This document shows positions 42,517 to 51,800 of a stretch of DNA of 64,000 bases, one piece after another. The stretch spans positions 2,143,728 through 2,207,727 of the forward strand of contig NZ_NRSW01000001.1 in the NCBI RefSeq assembly GCF_002288635.1, in the 5' to 3' direction. The DNA comes from Mucilaginibacter sp. MD40. Lineage in GTDB: Bacteria > Bacteroidota > Bacteroidia > Sphingobacteriales > Sphingobacteriaceae. The notes beneath the pieces are model-generated. The model did no database searches. It saw nothing but the letters and a program-made list of their open reading frames with translations, and was not told the origin of the DNA. Within the stretch, counting starts at the first letter, position 1; each line of letters starts with the position of its first letter. Both the position numbers and the translations under genes were made by a program.

Positions 42517-43665
42517 TTATAACAACCCTTTTGTTGATGGTAACACCATCTTTTCAGCGTCGCGCTTTACGGCCATTTTTATGGCTTTTGCGAACGCTTT
42601 AAATATAGCCTCAATTTTGTGATGCTCGTTCTGTCCCTCGGCTTTTATGTTCAAGTTGCATTTTGAGGCGTCACTAAACGATTTAAAAAAGTGGTAGAAC
42701 ATCTCAGTAGGTACATCGCCTACTTTTTCACGTTTAAACTCGGCGTCCCAAACTATCCAGTTGCGGCCACCAAAATCGATTGCGGCTTGTGCCAGGCAAT
42801 CATCCATCGGCAGGCAAAAGCCGTAGCGTTCAATCCCCATTTTGTTACCTAATGCAGTGGCAAATATCTCGCCAAGCGCAATGCCGGTATCTTCTATGGT
42901 ATGGTGCTCATCAATATGGAGGTCGCCTTTAGCCTCAACTGTAAGGTCTAAACCACCGTGGCGGGCTATCTGATCCAGCATATGGTCAAAGAAATGCAAA
43001 CCGGTTGAAACCTTTGCATCGCCTTTGCCATCCAAATTAAGTTTGATGTAGATATCTGTTTCTTTGGTAGTGCGGCGGTGTTCAATCACGCGTTGCCCCA
43101 GTTTCAAAAACTCGTAAATGTCTTTCCAGTCAGTTGTTTCCAGCGCGATAATATCGTTTAAAGACTCATCATCTTTCGCTTCAAATTCTGCATTGCCCAA
43201 GCCACTTTTGTTGTTTAGCCAAATTGCTTTTGCACCCAAATTGCGGGCCAGCAGAATATCGTTCTTGCGGTCGCCAATGGTGAAAGAGTTGGCCAGATCA
43301 TATTTAGTTGCATCCAGATATTTGGTTAACAGACCAGTTGCCGGTTTGCGGGTAGGAGCGTTATCCCTGGCAAAGGTACGGTCGATGGCTTGTTCGCTAA
43401 AGCGCACGCCCTCGTTCTCGTAAGTTTTAAGAATAAGGTTATGCACCGGCCAGAAAGTATCTTCCGGGAATGATGCTGTGCCTAAACCATCCTGGTTGGT
43501 TACCATCACCAGCTCAAAATCAAGCTCGGCGGCTACACGCGGCAGGTATTGCAATGCGCCCGGATAAAAGGTCAATTTCTCAAACGAATCTATTTGTTCG
43601 TCAACCGTTTCGTTTATCAGTGTGCCGTCGCGGTCAATAAAAAGTACTTTTTGCAGCTTGCTCAT
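42517..43665 (-). CDS. hisB: Bifunctional histidinol-phosphatase / imidazoleglycerol-phosphate dehydratase
   Basis: Two steps in one 382-residue protein. The N-terminal HAD phosphatase (1-165) has Asp11 and Asp13 (FIDRDGTL) and [10 protein letters not shown]. The C-terminal dehydratase (190-382) has the metal-binding [28 protein letters not shown] and a later [20 protein letters not shown] overlaps the hisC stop by 4 bp, so the two are translationally coupled. Confidence 0.95.
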   Translation of the reverse strand: MSKLQKVLFIDRDGTLINETVDEQIDSFEKLTFYPGALQYLPRVAAELDFELVMVTNQDGLGTASFPEDTFWPVHNLILKTYENEGVRFSEQAIDRTFARDNAPTRKPATGLLTKYLDATKYDLANSFTIGDRKNDILLARNLGAKAIWLNNKSGLGNAEFEAKDDESLNDIIALETTDWKDIYEFLKLGQRVIEHRRTTKETDIYIKLNLDGKGDAKVSTGLHFFDHMLDQIARHGGLDLTVEAKGDLHIDEHHTIEDTGIALGEIFATALGNKMGIERYGFCLPMDDCLAQAAIDFGGRNWIVWDAEFKREKVGDVPTEMFYHFFKSFSDASKCNLNIKAEGQNEHHKIEAIFKAFAKAIKMAVKRDAEKMVLPSTKGLL

Positions 43666-44768
43666 GCGTTATATTGCTGTAGGGTTTCAATCAATTTATT
43701 GTTTTCCTGCGGAGTGCCAATGGTTATACGCAGGCAGCCTTCGCAAAGCTCTACTTTTGAGCGGTTACGTACGATAATGCCACGCTCCACCAGGAAATTG
43801 TAAATGCCGTTAGCATCGGTGGTTTTCACGAGGATAAAGTTGGCATCAGACGGATAGATGTCCAGCACAAAGGCCATGTTTTTCAACGTGAGCACCAGGT
43901 TGTCGCGTTGTTGCAGCGTTTCTTTTATCCATTCGTTCACCTGGTCTATATTGGCTAAAGCTTGCAAGGCCAGGGTTTGTGATGCCTCGTTAATATTATA
44001 AGGCGGCTTAACCTTGTTCATTACCTCAATGATCTCCTCGCTGGCGAAGGCCATACCCATGCGTAAGCCTGCCAGGCCCCATGCTTTTGAAAGCGTTTGT
44101 AGTACAACCAGGTTGGCGTATTCTGTCAGCTCCTGTATAAAGGTTTTTTGCCTGCTGTAGTTGATATACGCTTCATCAACAACTACAATACCGTTGAAGT
44201 TAGCCAGCAGCGTTTCAATATCGTCGCGATTGATTGAATTGCCCGTAGGGTTATTGGGTGAGCAGATAAATATCAGTTTGGTGTTCTTATCTATTGCTTC
44301 AGCGATGCCTTCCAGGTTTAACTGGTAATCTTCGGTAAGCAGAACGCGTTTCAGTTTTATATCGTTGATGTTGGCCGATACCTCATACATGCCGTAAGTG
44401 GGTGGTACGATGATCACATTATCTATACCCGGATTACAGAAACTGCGGAATAGGATATCAATGGCTTCATCGCTGCCATTACCCAGAAAAATATTACGTG
44501 CCGGAACCCCTTTGATCTGGCTTAGGCGCATTTTTACCTGGTACTGCATAGGATCGGGGTAGCGGTTATAAGCCTGTACCAGTGGTGAACCGTATGCATT
44601 TTCGTTAGCATCCAAAAAAACACTTGCTTCTCCCTGGAACTCATCACGCGCGGATGAATAGGGGGTAAGGTTTTTAATATTTGGGCGAAGGAGCCCCCCT
44701 AACCCCCTGAAGGGGGAGTTACCGTCAGGGCCGCTATAAAGTTGTTGTTGATCTATCTCGTTACTCAT
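43662..44768 (-). CDS. hisC: Histidinol-phosphate aminotransferase with repeat-derived N-terminus
   Basis: Fold type I PLP aminotransferase, 368 residues; PLP Lys228 in [22 protein letters not shown] at 170-177, DEAY at 198-201. The conserved HisC start ([19 protein letters not shown]) is preceded by about 25 extra residues. Of these, SPFRGLGG is encoded by the C-rich palindrome at 44694-44718, and the start codon itself lies between the two palindrome arms. Function should be unaffected, since the core is complete. Confidence 0.93.
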   Translation of the reverse strand: MSNEIDQQQLYSGPDGNSPFRGLGGLLRPNIKNLTPYSSARDEFQGEASVFLDANENAYGSPLVQAYNRYPDPMQYQVKMRLSQIKGVPARNIFLGNGSDEAIDILFRSFCNPGIDNVIIVPPTYGMYEVSANINDIKLKRVLLTEDYQLNLEGIAEAIDKNTKLIFICSPNNPTGNSINRDDIETLLANFNGIVVVDEAYINYSRQKTFIQELTEYANLVVLQTLSKAWGLAGLRMGMAFASEEIIEVMNKVKPPYNINEASQTLALQALANIDQVNEWIKETLQQRDNLVLTLKNMAFVLDIYPSDANFILVKTTDANGIYNFLVERGIIVRNRSKVELCEGCLRITIGTPQENNKLIETLQQYNA

Positions 44769-44818
44769 TATGATATAATTGGGATTTTACTCCCCCTTCA
44801 GGGGGCCGGGGGGCTAAC
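44694..44818 (-). repeat. Inverted pair of C-rich palindromes at the hisD-hisC junction
   Basis: Arms CCCCCCTAACCCCCTGAAGGGGGAG (44694-44718) and CTCCCCCTTCAGGGGGCCGGGGGG (44790-44813) in opposite orientation, about 71 bp apart. The right arm supplies the TGA stop of hisD and five extra residues (SPPAP); the spacer supplies the ATG of hisC. Confidence 0.75.
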
Positions 44819-46150
44819 TCTCACACTCACCGCATTCCGGTGCGCGTGTAAACCTTCCAGATCAGCTAATATCTCAACAGATGGTCCTATGTTTCTGATG
44901 CCTTCTTCGGTCAAATGCTGAAAGGTGATCTTCTTCACAAAAGAGTCTACCGATACACCCGAATAGGCCCTGGCATAACTGCTTGTGGGTAGGGTATGGT
45001 TGGTACCAGATGCATAGTCGCCAGCGCTCTCCGGTGTTAAATTGCCCAGGAAAACCGAGCCCGCGTTAATAATACTACCGGTGATCTCTTTCCAGCTTTC
45101 GGTTGCTAATATCAGGTGCTCGGGCGCGTATTGATTGCTGAAATCCATTGCCTCAGCTAAGTTTTGGGTAACAACCATGTAAGAATTATCCAGCGCTTGT
45201 TTGGCTATCTCTGCACGTGGCAATACCTGTAACTGTTTCTCAACCTCCGCCAAAGTCTGTTGGGCAATGGTTTCATTTGTACAAACCAATACCGATTGGC
45301 TATCGATCCCGTGCTCCGCCTGTGCCAGCAGATCGGCGGCTATAAAGGCCGGGTTCGCGGTTTCATCTGCAATTACCAACACCTCAGACGGGCCTGCGGG
45401 CATATCAATAGCCGTGGTAGTGGTGCTTTGGATAATGGTTTTAGCCTTTGTTACAAACTGGTTACCCGGGCCAAATATCTTATCCACTTTAGCTATGGTT
45501 TCTGTACCGTAAGCCATGGCGGCAACAGCCTGTGCGCCACCGGCAAGGTAAACCCTGTCAACGCCAATCATCAATGCAACCTCCGCAATAAAAGCATTTA
45601 CTTTACCATTTTTTTGCGGTGGTGAGCATACTACTATCTCTTTACAACCCGCGATCTTGGCCGGGATACCCAGCATCAGGAAAGTAGATGGTAAAACCGC
45701 GGTACCGCCGGGTATATACAAGCCCACCTTTTCAATCGGCCTTAATTCGCGCCAGCAGGTTACGCCTGGCATAGTTTCTACCTTGTCCTCAGCCTTTACC
45801 TGTGATTGGTGGAACTTATAGATGTTATCATAAGCCACTTTCAAGGCCGCCTTTTGATCAGCCGTTACGGCAGAAGCAATTTCCTGCAATTCGGCTTTAT
45901 CCAGGTAAAGCTTACTTAGTTCAACTTTATCAAACTGGTGCGCGTAATCAAACAAAGCGCGGTCGCTATGTTGTTTAACGTTTTCTATCACGTTCTCCAC
46001 CAGTGTGCGTATCTCATTAGCCGGGTCAACATTGCGCTGCACCAGGGCTTGGATATCTGCCGATGAAAGATCCGAATATCTGTAAATACTCCCCCCGCCC
46101 CCTGAAGGGGGAGCTTTTGAAAAGCTTGGTTTTAAATTATCGTTGTCCAT
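44798..46150 (-). CDS. hisD: Histidinol dehydrogenase with repeat-derived ends
   Basis: NAD-dependent zinc enzyme making histidine from histidinol in two oxidations, 450 residues. Conserved PLGVINH-like GLYIPGGTAVLPSTFLMLGIPAKIAGC, the PAGPSEVLVIAD signature, LLAQAEHGIDSQSVL, and the C-terminal GTNHTLPTSSYARAYSGVS with metal-binding His. The native start is probably at IYRYSDLSS; the first 20 residues (with APPSGGGGS) come from the palindrome pair at 46091-46190, and the last five (SPPAP) from the next pair. Confidence 0.93.
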   Translation of the reverse strand: MDNDNLKPSFSKAPPSGGGGSIYRYSDLSSADIQALVQRNVDPANEIRTLVENVIENVKQHSDRALFDYAHQFDKVELSKLYLDKAELQEIASAVTADQKAALKVAYDNIYKFHQSQVKAEDKVETMPGVTCWRELRPIEKVGLYIPGGTAVLPSTFLMLGIPAKIAGCKEIVVCSPPQKNGKVNAFIAEVALMIGVDRVYLAGGAQAVAAMAYGTETIAKVDKIFGPGNQFVTKAKTIIQSTTTTAIDMPAGPSEVLVIADETANPAFIAADLLAQAEHGIDSQSVLVCTNETIAQQTLAEVEKQLQVLPRAEIAKQALDNSYMVVTQNLAEAMDFSNQYAPEHLILATESWKEITGSIINAGSVFLGNLTPESAGDYASGTNHTLPTSSYARAYSGVSVDSFVKKITFQHLTEEGIRNIGPSVEILADLEGLHAHRNAVSVRVSPPAP

Positions 46151-46190
46151 AATTAAAATTTTACGCCCCCTTTAGGGGGATGGGGGGTTA
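46091..46190 (-). repeat. Inverted pair of C-rich palindromes at the hisG-hisD junction
   Basis: Arms CCCCCCGCCCCCTGAAGGGGGAG (46091-46113) and CGCCCCCTTTAGGGGGATGGGGGG (46164-46187) in opposite orientation, about 50 bp apart. The hisG stop codon TAA immediately borders the right arm and the hisD ATG lies between the arms. Confidence 0.75.
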
Positions 46191-47039
46191 TAATATTATC
46201 TTCTCTATCGGCATTACTACTATACCTTGCGCGCCGGCTTGTTTAAGCTGACTGATGCGGCTCCAGAAATCGCGCTCGGGGATAACTGTGTGCACTGCAA
46301 CCCAGTCTTCTTCGGCCAATGGCACTACCGACGGGCTTTTTACCCCTGGGAGTAACGCGGTAACGGCTTCCAGGTTTTTGCGTTCTACATTGAGTACCAC
46401 ATACTTGGTCTCTTTAGCCCGCAAAACTGATTGCACACGCTGTATCAGCTCCTGTACCAGGTCTTCGTTCTCGCTGCCTTTACGGCCTATTAGCACGGCT
46501 TCGCTGCTCATTACATCGGCAAAAGGTTTTAAGCCATTGCTTTTTAACGTGCCGCCGGTTGATACCAGGTCGCATATGGCATCGCTTAAGCCCAGTCCGG
46601 GTGAAATTTCCACCGAACCTGAAATGGTGCGTATATCTGATGTAATGCCTTTTTCTTTGAGGTATTTACCCAAAATAACAGGGTAGGTGGTGGCTATTGC
46701 CCTGCCGTTCAATTCTTCAAGACTGTTAATGCTATTGTTATTAGGAACGGCGATTTTTAACGAGCATTTGCCGAAGCCGAGTTTTTGCAGATAGCTTACT
46801 TCAACTTCTGTTTCCTGTATAACGTTCTCACCAACAATACCCAGGTCGGCTATGCCATCCTGTACATATTCAGGGATATCATCATCACGTAGGAAAAGTA
46901 TTTCTAAAGGGAAGTTTGATACGGGAGATATCAGCGAGCTCTTGTAATTCTCAAAATTAAGGCCGCAATTTTTCAGTAATTCAACGGATTTTTCGTTGAG
47001 CCGACCCGATTTCTGGATCGCTATTTTTAATGTTTTCAC
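46188..47039 (-). CDS. hisG: ATP phosphoribosyltransferase (long form)
   Basis: First, feedback-controlled step of histidine synthesis, 283 residues, hence the long HisG with a C-terminal ACT-like regulatory domain (about 210-283, KYVVLNVERKNLEAVTALLPG). Catalytic core: IAIQKSGRL start, ELNGRAIATTYP, and the PRPP motif in DLVSTGGTLKSNGL. The start codon is GTG (GTG AAA ACA). A His-rich leader peptide and promoter lie upstream, so control by histidine supply is likely at both enzyme and RNA level. Confidence 0.94.
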   Translation of the reverse strand: MKTLKIAIQKSGRLNEKSVELLKNCGLNFENYKSSLISPVSNFPLEILFLRDDDIPEYVQDGIADLGIVGENVIQETEVEVSYLQKLGFGKCSLKIAVPNNNSINSLEELNGRAIATTYPVILGKYLKEKGITSDIRTISGSVEISPGLGLSDAICDLVSTGGTLKSNGLKPFADVMSSEAVLIGRKGSENEDLVQELIQRVQSVLRAKETKYVVLNVERKNLEAVTALLPGVKSPSVVPLAEEDWVAVHTVIPERDFWSRISQLKQAGAQGIVVMPIEKIIL

Positions 47040-47097
47040 AAATTGGAGTTTTAGTAACTATATAAACGGAGGTTGTTATTTCGCGTAGAAACATACA

Positions 47098-47160
47098 TTA
47101 TCTATTCACCACAAAGTGGTGATGGTGCAGATGAAGATGATGTAGTTTATACTGTTCCAT
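47098..47160 (-). CDS. hisL: Putative histidine leader peptide
   Basis: A 20-codon frame, ATG at 47160 to TAA at 47098, reading MEQYKLHHLHLHHHHFVVNR. Seven of nine consecutive residues (7-15) are His. It lies 58 bp before hisG and about 30 bp after the -7 box of the operon promoter. The last His codons overlap a hairpin (47106-47122), as expected for ribosome-mediated attenuation. No intrinsic terminator with a T run is obvious between it and hisG, so the mechanism may differ from the enterobacterial his leader. Confidence 0.75.
   Translation of the reverse strand: MEQYKLHHLHLHHHHFVVNR
47106..47122 (-). promoter_or_regulatory. Hairpin overlapping His codons of the leader
   Basis: TCACCAC-TTT-GTGGTGA, a 7-bp stem with 3-nt loop, covering the last His codons and Val-Val. 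A TTACCAC segment upstream of the leader could pair alternatively with the GTGGT(G)AA side. A ribosome waiting for His-tRNA would open this hairpin. Confidence 0.5.
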
Positions 47161-47189
47161 TTAAGTATAGTACCGGGTGGTAAGTGCTG

Positions 47190-47219
47190 CAAATATAGGC
47201 ACTCCACTATAAAAACAAA
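47190..47219 (-). promoter_or_regulatory. Promoter of the his operon
   Basis: On the minus strand: -33 box TTTG (47219-47216), 18 bp, -7 box TATATTTG (47197-47190). The start of transcription would be near 47183, about 23 nt before the leader peptide ATG. The 353-bp spacer 47040-47392 contains this promoter, the leader, an AT-rich stretch and the gltD terminator; nothing else is seen. Confidence 0.75.
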
Positions 47220-47316
47220 ATTTAAAAATCAATAATTTGTAAAAAATACAATTTAAAAGCTTGTTTTTTATAAAAATGGCAATATGTATAAGTGCTTATA
47301 TAAATTAATCACTAAC

Positions 47317-47350
47317 AAAAAACCCTCGCCATTTTACCGGCAAGGGTTTG
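47317..47350 (-). terminator. Rho-independent terminator of gltBD
   Basis: Minus strand AACCCTTGCC...GGCGAGGGTT (one G-U pair) followed by a T run, 43 bp after the gltD stop. Confidence 0.8.
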
Positions 47351-47392
47351 GGTTTATAAACGGTTAACTATTACTGGCAACCTTAGGGCAGG

Positions 47393-48883
47393 TTATACCT
47401 GCTGATAAAACACCTGGTCAAACTGGTTCACGGCATCTTTACTTTCCAGGTTAGAGTGTCCCATTAAAAACTCGTCTACTTTACGGGCGGTTTCGCGGCC
47501 TTCAGATATGGCCCAAACCACCAGTGATTGTCCGCGGCGCATATCGCCTGCCGCGAATACTTTGCTTACGTTGGTGCGGTAAACACCTTCGCGCGCTTTA
47601 ACATTTTTGCGCTCATCAAGCTCAACGCCTAATTGCTCCAATGCTCCGTTAAATTGCGGGTTAACAAAACCCATCGCCAGAAACACGCGCTGACAAGGGA
47701 TCTCACGCTCACTGCCTTCAACTTCGGTAAACTTTATCGGGCGGCCCATTACATCTATTTCCCAGCTTACATCGGTTACTTTAAGGGCTTTTAATTCGCC
47801 ATTTTCGTCGCCAATAAATTCTTTGGTGTTTACACCCCAGAAACGTTCAGCGCCTTCCTCGTGAGAACTGGTGGTTTTTAATAACATTGGGTAAGTAGGC
47901 CATGGCATATGCGCGGTACGCTCGCTCGGCGGCTGTACCATCACTTCAAACTGCTTAACAGAACGTGCACCCTGGCGGTTTGATGTACCTACACAGTCGC
48001 TGCCGGTATCGCCACCGCCAATTACCACAACATCTTTATCTGTCGCTAAAATATCCTCACCTGCTACAGCAATGCTGCTTACACGTTTGTTCTGTTGTTT
48101 AAGGAAATCCATCGCGAAATAGATACCTTTCAACTCGCGGCCAGGAATAGGCAGGTTACGCGGAATGGTTGAACCACCTGCCAGCACTACCGCATCATAA
48201 TTACGTACAATCTCATCGGCAGCTATATCCTTACCTACTTCAACATTGCATTTAAATACAACGCCATCTTCTTCCATGATCTGGATACGGCGATCTATCA
48301 CCCATTTCTCCAATTTAAAATCAGGGATGCCGTAACGCAGTAAGCCACCCGGGCGGTCATCACGCTCATAAACCGTAACGGCATGGCCGGCCTTGCTCAA
48401 CTGCGCCGCGGCGGCTAAACCCGCCGGGCCAGAACCTACAACCGCAACAGTTTTACCTGTTTTAATGAGCGGTGCAACCGGCTTTACCAGGTTTTTAGAG
48501 TAGGCTATCTCAATAATGTGTTTCTCAATTTCCTCAATAGCTACCGGCGGTTTGTTGATGCCCAATACACAGGCAGATTCGCACGGAGCAGGGCATATAC
48601 GGCCCGTAAACTCCGGGAAATTATTGGTTGATGATAATATCTGGTAGGCTTCGTCCCAGCTTTTGCGGTAAACCGCATCGTTAAACTCCGGGATAACATT
48701 TCCCAGCGGGCAACCATTGTGGCAGAACGGTATACCACAGTTCATGCACCGTGCTGATTGCTGGTTAAGTTTTTCATCAGAATATAAACCAACAAACTCA
48801 TTATAATTTTTTACCCTTTCGGCAACAGGCGTCTTTTGCGGGAGTTCCCTGCCATATTCCTGAAATCCTGTAACTTTTCCCAT
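47393..48883 (-). CDS. gltD: Glutamate synthase small subunit
   Basis: NADPH-dependent beta subunit, 496 residues, that passes electrons to the large subunit. N-terminal Cys cluster motifs ([18 protein letters not shown] and [10 protein letters not shown]) bind two 4Fe-4S clusters; FAD motif [13 protein letters not shown] near residue 150; second nucleotide motif [15 protein letters not shown] near 285. Lies 8 bp after gltB. Confidence 0.95.
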   Translation of the reverse strand: MGKVTGFQEYGRELPQKTPVAERVKNYNEFVGLYSDEKLNQQSARCMNCGIPFCHNGCPLGNVIPEFNDAVYRKSWDEAYQILSSTNNFPEFTGRICPAPCESACVLGINKPPVAIEEIEKHIIEIAYSKNLVKPVAPLIKTGKTVAVVGSGPAGLAAAAQLSKAGHAVTVYERDDRPGGLLRYGIPDFKLEKWVIDRRIQIMEEDGVVFKCNVEVGKDIAADEIVRNYDAVVLAGGSTIPRNLPIPGRELKGIYFAMDFLKQQNKRVSSIAVAGEDILATDKDVVVIGGGDTGSDCVGTSNRQGARSVKQFEVMVQPPSERTAHMPWPTYPMLLKTTSSHEEGAERFWGVNTKEFIGDENGELKALKVTDVSWEIDVMGRPIKFTEVEGSEREIPCQRVFLAMGFVNPQFNGALEQLGVELDERKNVKAREGVYRTNVSKVFAAGDMRRGQSLVVWAISEGRETARKVDEFLMGHSNLESKDAVNQFDQVFYQQV

Positions 48884-48891
48884 TTTATAAT

Positions 48892-51800
48892 TTAGCTTAC
48901 GGTTTGATACTCTAATTTTTCTAACACTTTTTTGTACTCTTTAGGGAATACTTTCACAAACTGTGATGAAGCTTTATCCCAGTTTTTAAGGATATCCTGC
49001 GCCACTTTACTGCCTGTTAAGTTGATATGCTTTTTAAGCAGGGCTTTAATTTGCTCCTCGTCTTTAACGGAAAGCGGGTCAAGATCAACCATTTCGGTAT
49101 TGCAGTTGGCCGCGAAAGTTCCTTTAGGATTGTACACCCAAGCTAAACCACCGCTCATACCTGCAGCAAAGTTGCGGCCTGTTTCGCCAAGGATAAGCGC
49201 GCGGCCACCGGTCATATACTCGCAACCGTGGTCGCCAATACCTTCCACTACAGTAGTAGCACCCGAGTTACGCACCGCGAAACGCTCACCTGCCATACCC
49301 CGTACAAACAACTCGCCGCTGGTAGCACCATAAAGTGCTACGTTACCTATGATGATGTTCTCCTCCGGCGTAAACTTAGCGCTGGCATCAGGGTAGATAG
49401 CCAGTTGCGCGCCCGATAGGCCTTTACCTACATAGTCGTTAGCCTCGCCTTCCAGCTCAAAGGAAACTCCTTTGGTATTGAAAGCGCCAAAGCTTTGACC
49501 AGCAGAGCCTTTAAATTTGAAATTGATAGTATTATCAGGCAATCCGGCAGAACCGTATACCTTTGATATTTCGTTTGATAACAAGGTGCCGATAGTACGG
49601 TCGACGTTTTTTACATCGAAGGTGCCAAACACCGGCGTTTTATCTACCAGGGCAGGTTTCGCATGTTCCAGCAATTGCCAGTCGAGGATGGCATCCATGC
49701 CATGATCCTGTTTCTCGCTGTTGTAAAGCGTACTGCCTTTAGCGGTATTTACCGGGTGCAGAATAGCTGATAAATTAACGGTTTTAGCTTTCCAGCTCTT
49801 GATGTTATCCCTAACTTTTAAGAACTGTACACGGCCCACCATCTCATTAATGGTACGGAAACCCAGCTCAGCCATAATTTCGCGCAACTCCTCCGCCATA
49901 AAGCGGAACAGGTTCACCACGTGATCCGGGCTACCGCTGAATAGTTTTCTCAGTTCAGGGTCCTGTGTAGCAACACCTACCGGGCAGGTATTCAGGTGAC
50001 ATTTACGCATCATGATACAACCGCCTGCAACAAGGGCCGCAGTAGCCACGCCCCATTCCTCAGCACCCATCAGGGTGGCAATGGCCAGGTCCCGACCTGT
50101 TTTTAACTGACCGTCTGTTTGCAACACCACGCGGCTGCGTAGTTTGTTACGTACCAGGGTCTGGTGCGCTTCGGCTAAACCAAGTTCCCAAGGTAAGCCT
50201 GCGTGTTTTATAGAGCTTATTGGCGATGCACCTGTACCGCCGTCATACCCCGCAACCAAAATCACATCGGCATGGGCTTTTGCCACACCGGCCGCAATGG
50301 TACCTACACCGGCTTTTGAAACCAGCTTAACGTTGATGCGTGCCTCGCGATTAGCATTCTTTAGGTCGAAGATCAGCTGCGCTAAATCTTCAATTGAATA
50401 AATATCGTGGTGCGGCGGAGGAGAGATCAAACCAACACCCGGTGTAGAGTGGCGGGTTTTAGCTATCCATTCGTCAACCTTATGGCCGGGTAGCTGTCCG
50501 CCTTCACCAGGTTTAGCACCCTGCGCCATTTTTATCTGTAACTCATCCGCATTGGTTAAGTAATGCGAGGTAACGCCAAAGCGTGCCGAAGCGATTTGCT
50601 TAATAGCCGAACGCATAGAGTCGCCGTTTGGCAATTTCTCGTAGCGCATTTCGTCCTCGCCGCCTTCGCCGGTATTACTTTTACCACCAATACGGTTCAT
50701 GGCGATAGCCATGGTGCTGTGTGCCTCGTGCGAAATAGAGCCGAAAGACATAGCGCCTGTAGCAAAACGCTTCATGATGCTTTCTGCCGGTTCAACCTCA
50801 TCAAGGCTTATTGATTCGCGGTGATGGGCAAAATCCAGCAACCCGCGGATGGTATAATGTTTTTCTGTTTGCTCGTTAATGGCAGCCGCATAGTTTTTGT
50901 AAACCTGGTAGCTGTTGCTGCGTGTTGCGTGTTGCAGCAAGTGTACTGTGGTTGGGTTAAACAAGTGGGCTTCGCCACGGCGTTTCCATTGGTAAATACC
51001 ACCCTCGGGCAATAAATGTGTTTCTGTTTTTGGCGCGTTAAAGCCGGTTTTGTGTTTGCAAAGCGATTCTTTAGCGATCTCATCCAAACCTAAGCCCTCA
51101 ATACGGGTAACGGCACCGGTAAAATAACGGTCAACAACTTCTTTGTTAATACCCAATATCTCAAACACCTGCGAACCGTGGTATGACTGCAAGGTAGAGA
51201 TACCCATCTTAGAAAATATCTTTAACAAGCCATCATTAACCGATTTTACATAGTTTTTGTAAAGCGATTTGAGATCAAGGCTGGTTTCTAAATGACCTTC
51301 ATTTTTTAATGTTTCGATGGTTGAAAGCGCCAGGTAAGGGTTGATGGCCGTAGCACCAAATGCCAATAAAGTAGCAAAGTGGTGTACTTCCCACACGTCG
51401 CCGGTTTCGGCGACAATACCTACGGCGCCACGGCGACCTTTCTTTATCAAATGGTGGTGAACGGCTGATACCGCCAGCAACATTGGGATAGGCGCGTGTT
51501 CAGAGTCGATAGCGCGGTCGCTCAATATTAATACCTCGAAGCCATCATCAACGGCGTCATCGGCGTAGCGGCAAAGCCTTTCAATACCTTTCTCCAATGA
51601 GCCGGGGTTACCATCGGCTTTGTAGTAGGTTTGCAGCGTTTTTGCATGGAACAGGCCGGTATCTATAGAACGCAGTTTTTCTAACTGGTGGTTCTTCAAT
51701 ATCGGATGGTTAAGCACCACGCAATGGCAATGCATTTTGTCCTCATCCAGCAAGTTACCGTTGTTACCTATAAAGGTAGCCAAACTCATTACCAAACGCT

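Noticed and set aside
47040..47097. Classical intrinsic terminator between the His leader and hisG
   Set aside because: I searched for a GC-rich hairpin plus T run and found none, so a standard attenuator terminator is not claimed.
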